Assembly (NCBI GenBank): GCA_943323935.2
Contig: CALPJR020000038.1
Span: forward strand, 1 to 7,188
Source: Bifidobacterium breve
GTDB lineage: Bacteria; Bacteroidota; Bacteroidia; Chitinophagales; Chitinophagaceae
Length of the DNA: 7,188 nucleotides
Reading direction: 5' to 3'
Under the pieces are notes generated by a model, which was not told the origin of the DNA, did not search any database, and saw only the letters and a list, made by a program, of their open reading frames with translations. The position numbers and the translations under genes were made by a program. Positions 6,340-7,188 of the stretch are shown here, piece by piece; positions within the stretch are counted from its first letter, which is position 1, and each line of letters opens with the position of its first letter.

Positions 6340-6361
6340 TTCTGTCGGGGTTTGTTTTTTT
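6328..6361 (+). terminator. Trp attenuator terminator
   Basis: AACCCCGACAGA and TCTGTCGGGGTT form a perfect inverted repeat around a single central T. In practice this is a stem of about ten pairs with a small loop. After TTTG comes a run of seven T (6355-6361). It is a strong Rho-independent terminator placed 27 nt before trpE. It could also stop transcripts reading through from the his operon, because no other terminator is visible after hisB. Confidence 0.93.
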
Positions 6362-6388
6362 AACGAATGATTTAACTAAGCTACTAAG

Positions 6389-7188
6389 ATGAAAAAAATA
6401 TTATTACAAACAGAGGTGACTAAAATGTTAGCCGATACATTCACACCTGTTGGCATCTACCTTCGATTGAGAGATCGATTCAGGGATACGATTTTATTAG
6501 AGAGTACAGATTCCCATGCTGCTGAAAATAGTTATTCGTTTATTGGAGTGAATGCGATTGGTGGTATTGAAATTTCTAGTTTAAATGAAATTGAATATAA
6601 ATATCCAAAACAAGAGCCTCAAAAAGAATTGATTCAAAAGGTGCAGGATGCGCCTGATCGTATTTGGGCCTATATGCAACAATTCGAGATGCAGCCATCC
6701 AATCAAAAAGAAGCTGTTTTTGCGCAAGGCTTGTATGGCTATACGACTTATGACGCCATCCCATTTTTTGATACCATTGAATTTAAGCCAGGTGCCCCAG
6801 TGATTCCATTGATGCGCTATCGCTTATACCAATATGTGATTGCATTCAATCATTTTAAAGACGAATTGTATATCTGTGAAAATAAAATCGAAGGAATTGA
6901 TTCTGAATTGGATGCATTGGTGTCCTGTATTAAAAACAAAGACGTGCCTCAATATCCATTTAGTATTGTAGGTACTGAATCTTCTAATTATACCGATGAA
7001 GCCTATCGTGCTGCTGTTCAAAAAGGAATACAACATTGTATGCGTGGAGATGTGTTTCAGATTGTATTGAGTAGAAGGTTCCAACAACAATTTAGCGGAG
7101 ATGAATTCAATGTGTATAGAACATTAAGAAGTATCAATCCTTCGCCTTATTTATTCTTTTTTGATTATGGGGACTATAAATTAATGGG
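6389..7188 (+). CDS. trpE: Anthranilate synthase component I (5' part, cut by window end)
   Basis: TrpE with its glutamine amidotransferase partner TrpG converts chorismate and glutamine to anthranilate, the first step of tryptophan synthesis. The window holds the first 266 codons. The N-terminal domain carries ILLES (35-39), part of the known tryptophan feedback-inhibition site, followed by SYSFIGV (48-54). The chorismate-binding domain begins near residue 200 (SNYTDEAYRAAVQKGIQHCMRGDVFQIVLSRRF), and NPSPYLFFF (250-258) also matches the family's Trp-binding region. The related PabB is possible by fold, but the LLES motif and the upstream Trp-codon attenuator favour TrpE strongly. The ATG at 6389 is preceded by an A-rich CTACTAAG and lies 27 nt after the attenuator T-run. 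Other trp genes presumably follow outside the window. Confidence 0.95.
   Translation, partial: MKKILLQTEVTKMLADTFTPVGIYLRLRDRFRDTILLESTDSHAAENSYSFIGVNAIGGIEISSLNEIEYKYPKQEPQKELIQKVQDAPDRIWAYMQQFEMQPSNQKEAVFAQGLYGYTTYDAIPFFDTIEFKPGAPVIPLMRYRLYQYVIAFNHFKDELYICENKIEGIDSELDALVSCIKNKDVPQYPFSIVGTESSNYTDEAYRAAVQKGIQHCMRGDVFQIVLSRRFQQQFSGDEFNVYRTLRSINPSPYLFFFDYGDYKLM

Noticed and set aside
6576..7090. Minus-strand reading frames at 6576-6764 and 6824-7090
   Set aside because: They are shadows of the trpE coding sequence, which reads on the plus strand from 6389 through the window end.

Overview
The window looks like chromosomal DNA of a Bacteroidota bacterium, probably of the Chitinophagales type. 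It is AT-rich and has A-rich rather than Shine-Dalgarno start regions. It carries a TTTG / TAnnTTTG promoter, two signal peptides ending in 'NAQ', and a bifunctional HisB whose phosphatase half lacks the zinc-ligand Cys/His residues of the E. coli type. The assignment below phylum level is inference.

Layout: everything reads on the + strand. Bases 1-76 appear to be the 3' end of a histidine leader/attenuator: the tail of a leader ORF, an antiterminator arm, and an intrinsic terminator at 41-76. Then come hisG (88-942), hisD (944-2236) and hisC (2263-3339). Two genes with no known link to histidine follow: an exported sorbosone/glucose-dehydrogenase-like beta-propeller protein (3366-4607) and a small exported c-type cytochrome (4610-5014). 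The bifunctional hisB follows at 5036-6166. All gaps between these six genes are 1-26 nt, so they look like one transcription unit.

After hisB, a 222-nt intergenic region holds a complete tryptophan attenuator. It contains a Bacteroidetes-type promoter (6201-6232), an 18-residue leader peptide with three consecutive Trp codons (6240-6296), an antiterminator pairing (6279-6289 with 6329-6339) and a perfect GC-rich terminator hairpin with a T-run (6328-6361). It is followed by trpE, which is cut by the window end.

How it fits together: HisG, HisD, HisC and HisB cover the first step and the late steps of histidine synthesis. hisH, hisA, hisF and hisI are not in the window, although they often follow hisB. 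TrpE opens the tryptophan pathway. Both operons appear to be controlled by ribosome-mediated attenuation with the same architecture. The most notable points are the two matched attenuators, the possibly leaderless trp leader peptide, and the redox gene pair embedded between hisC and hisB. I see no mobile element, CRISPR array, tRNA or rRNA.
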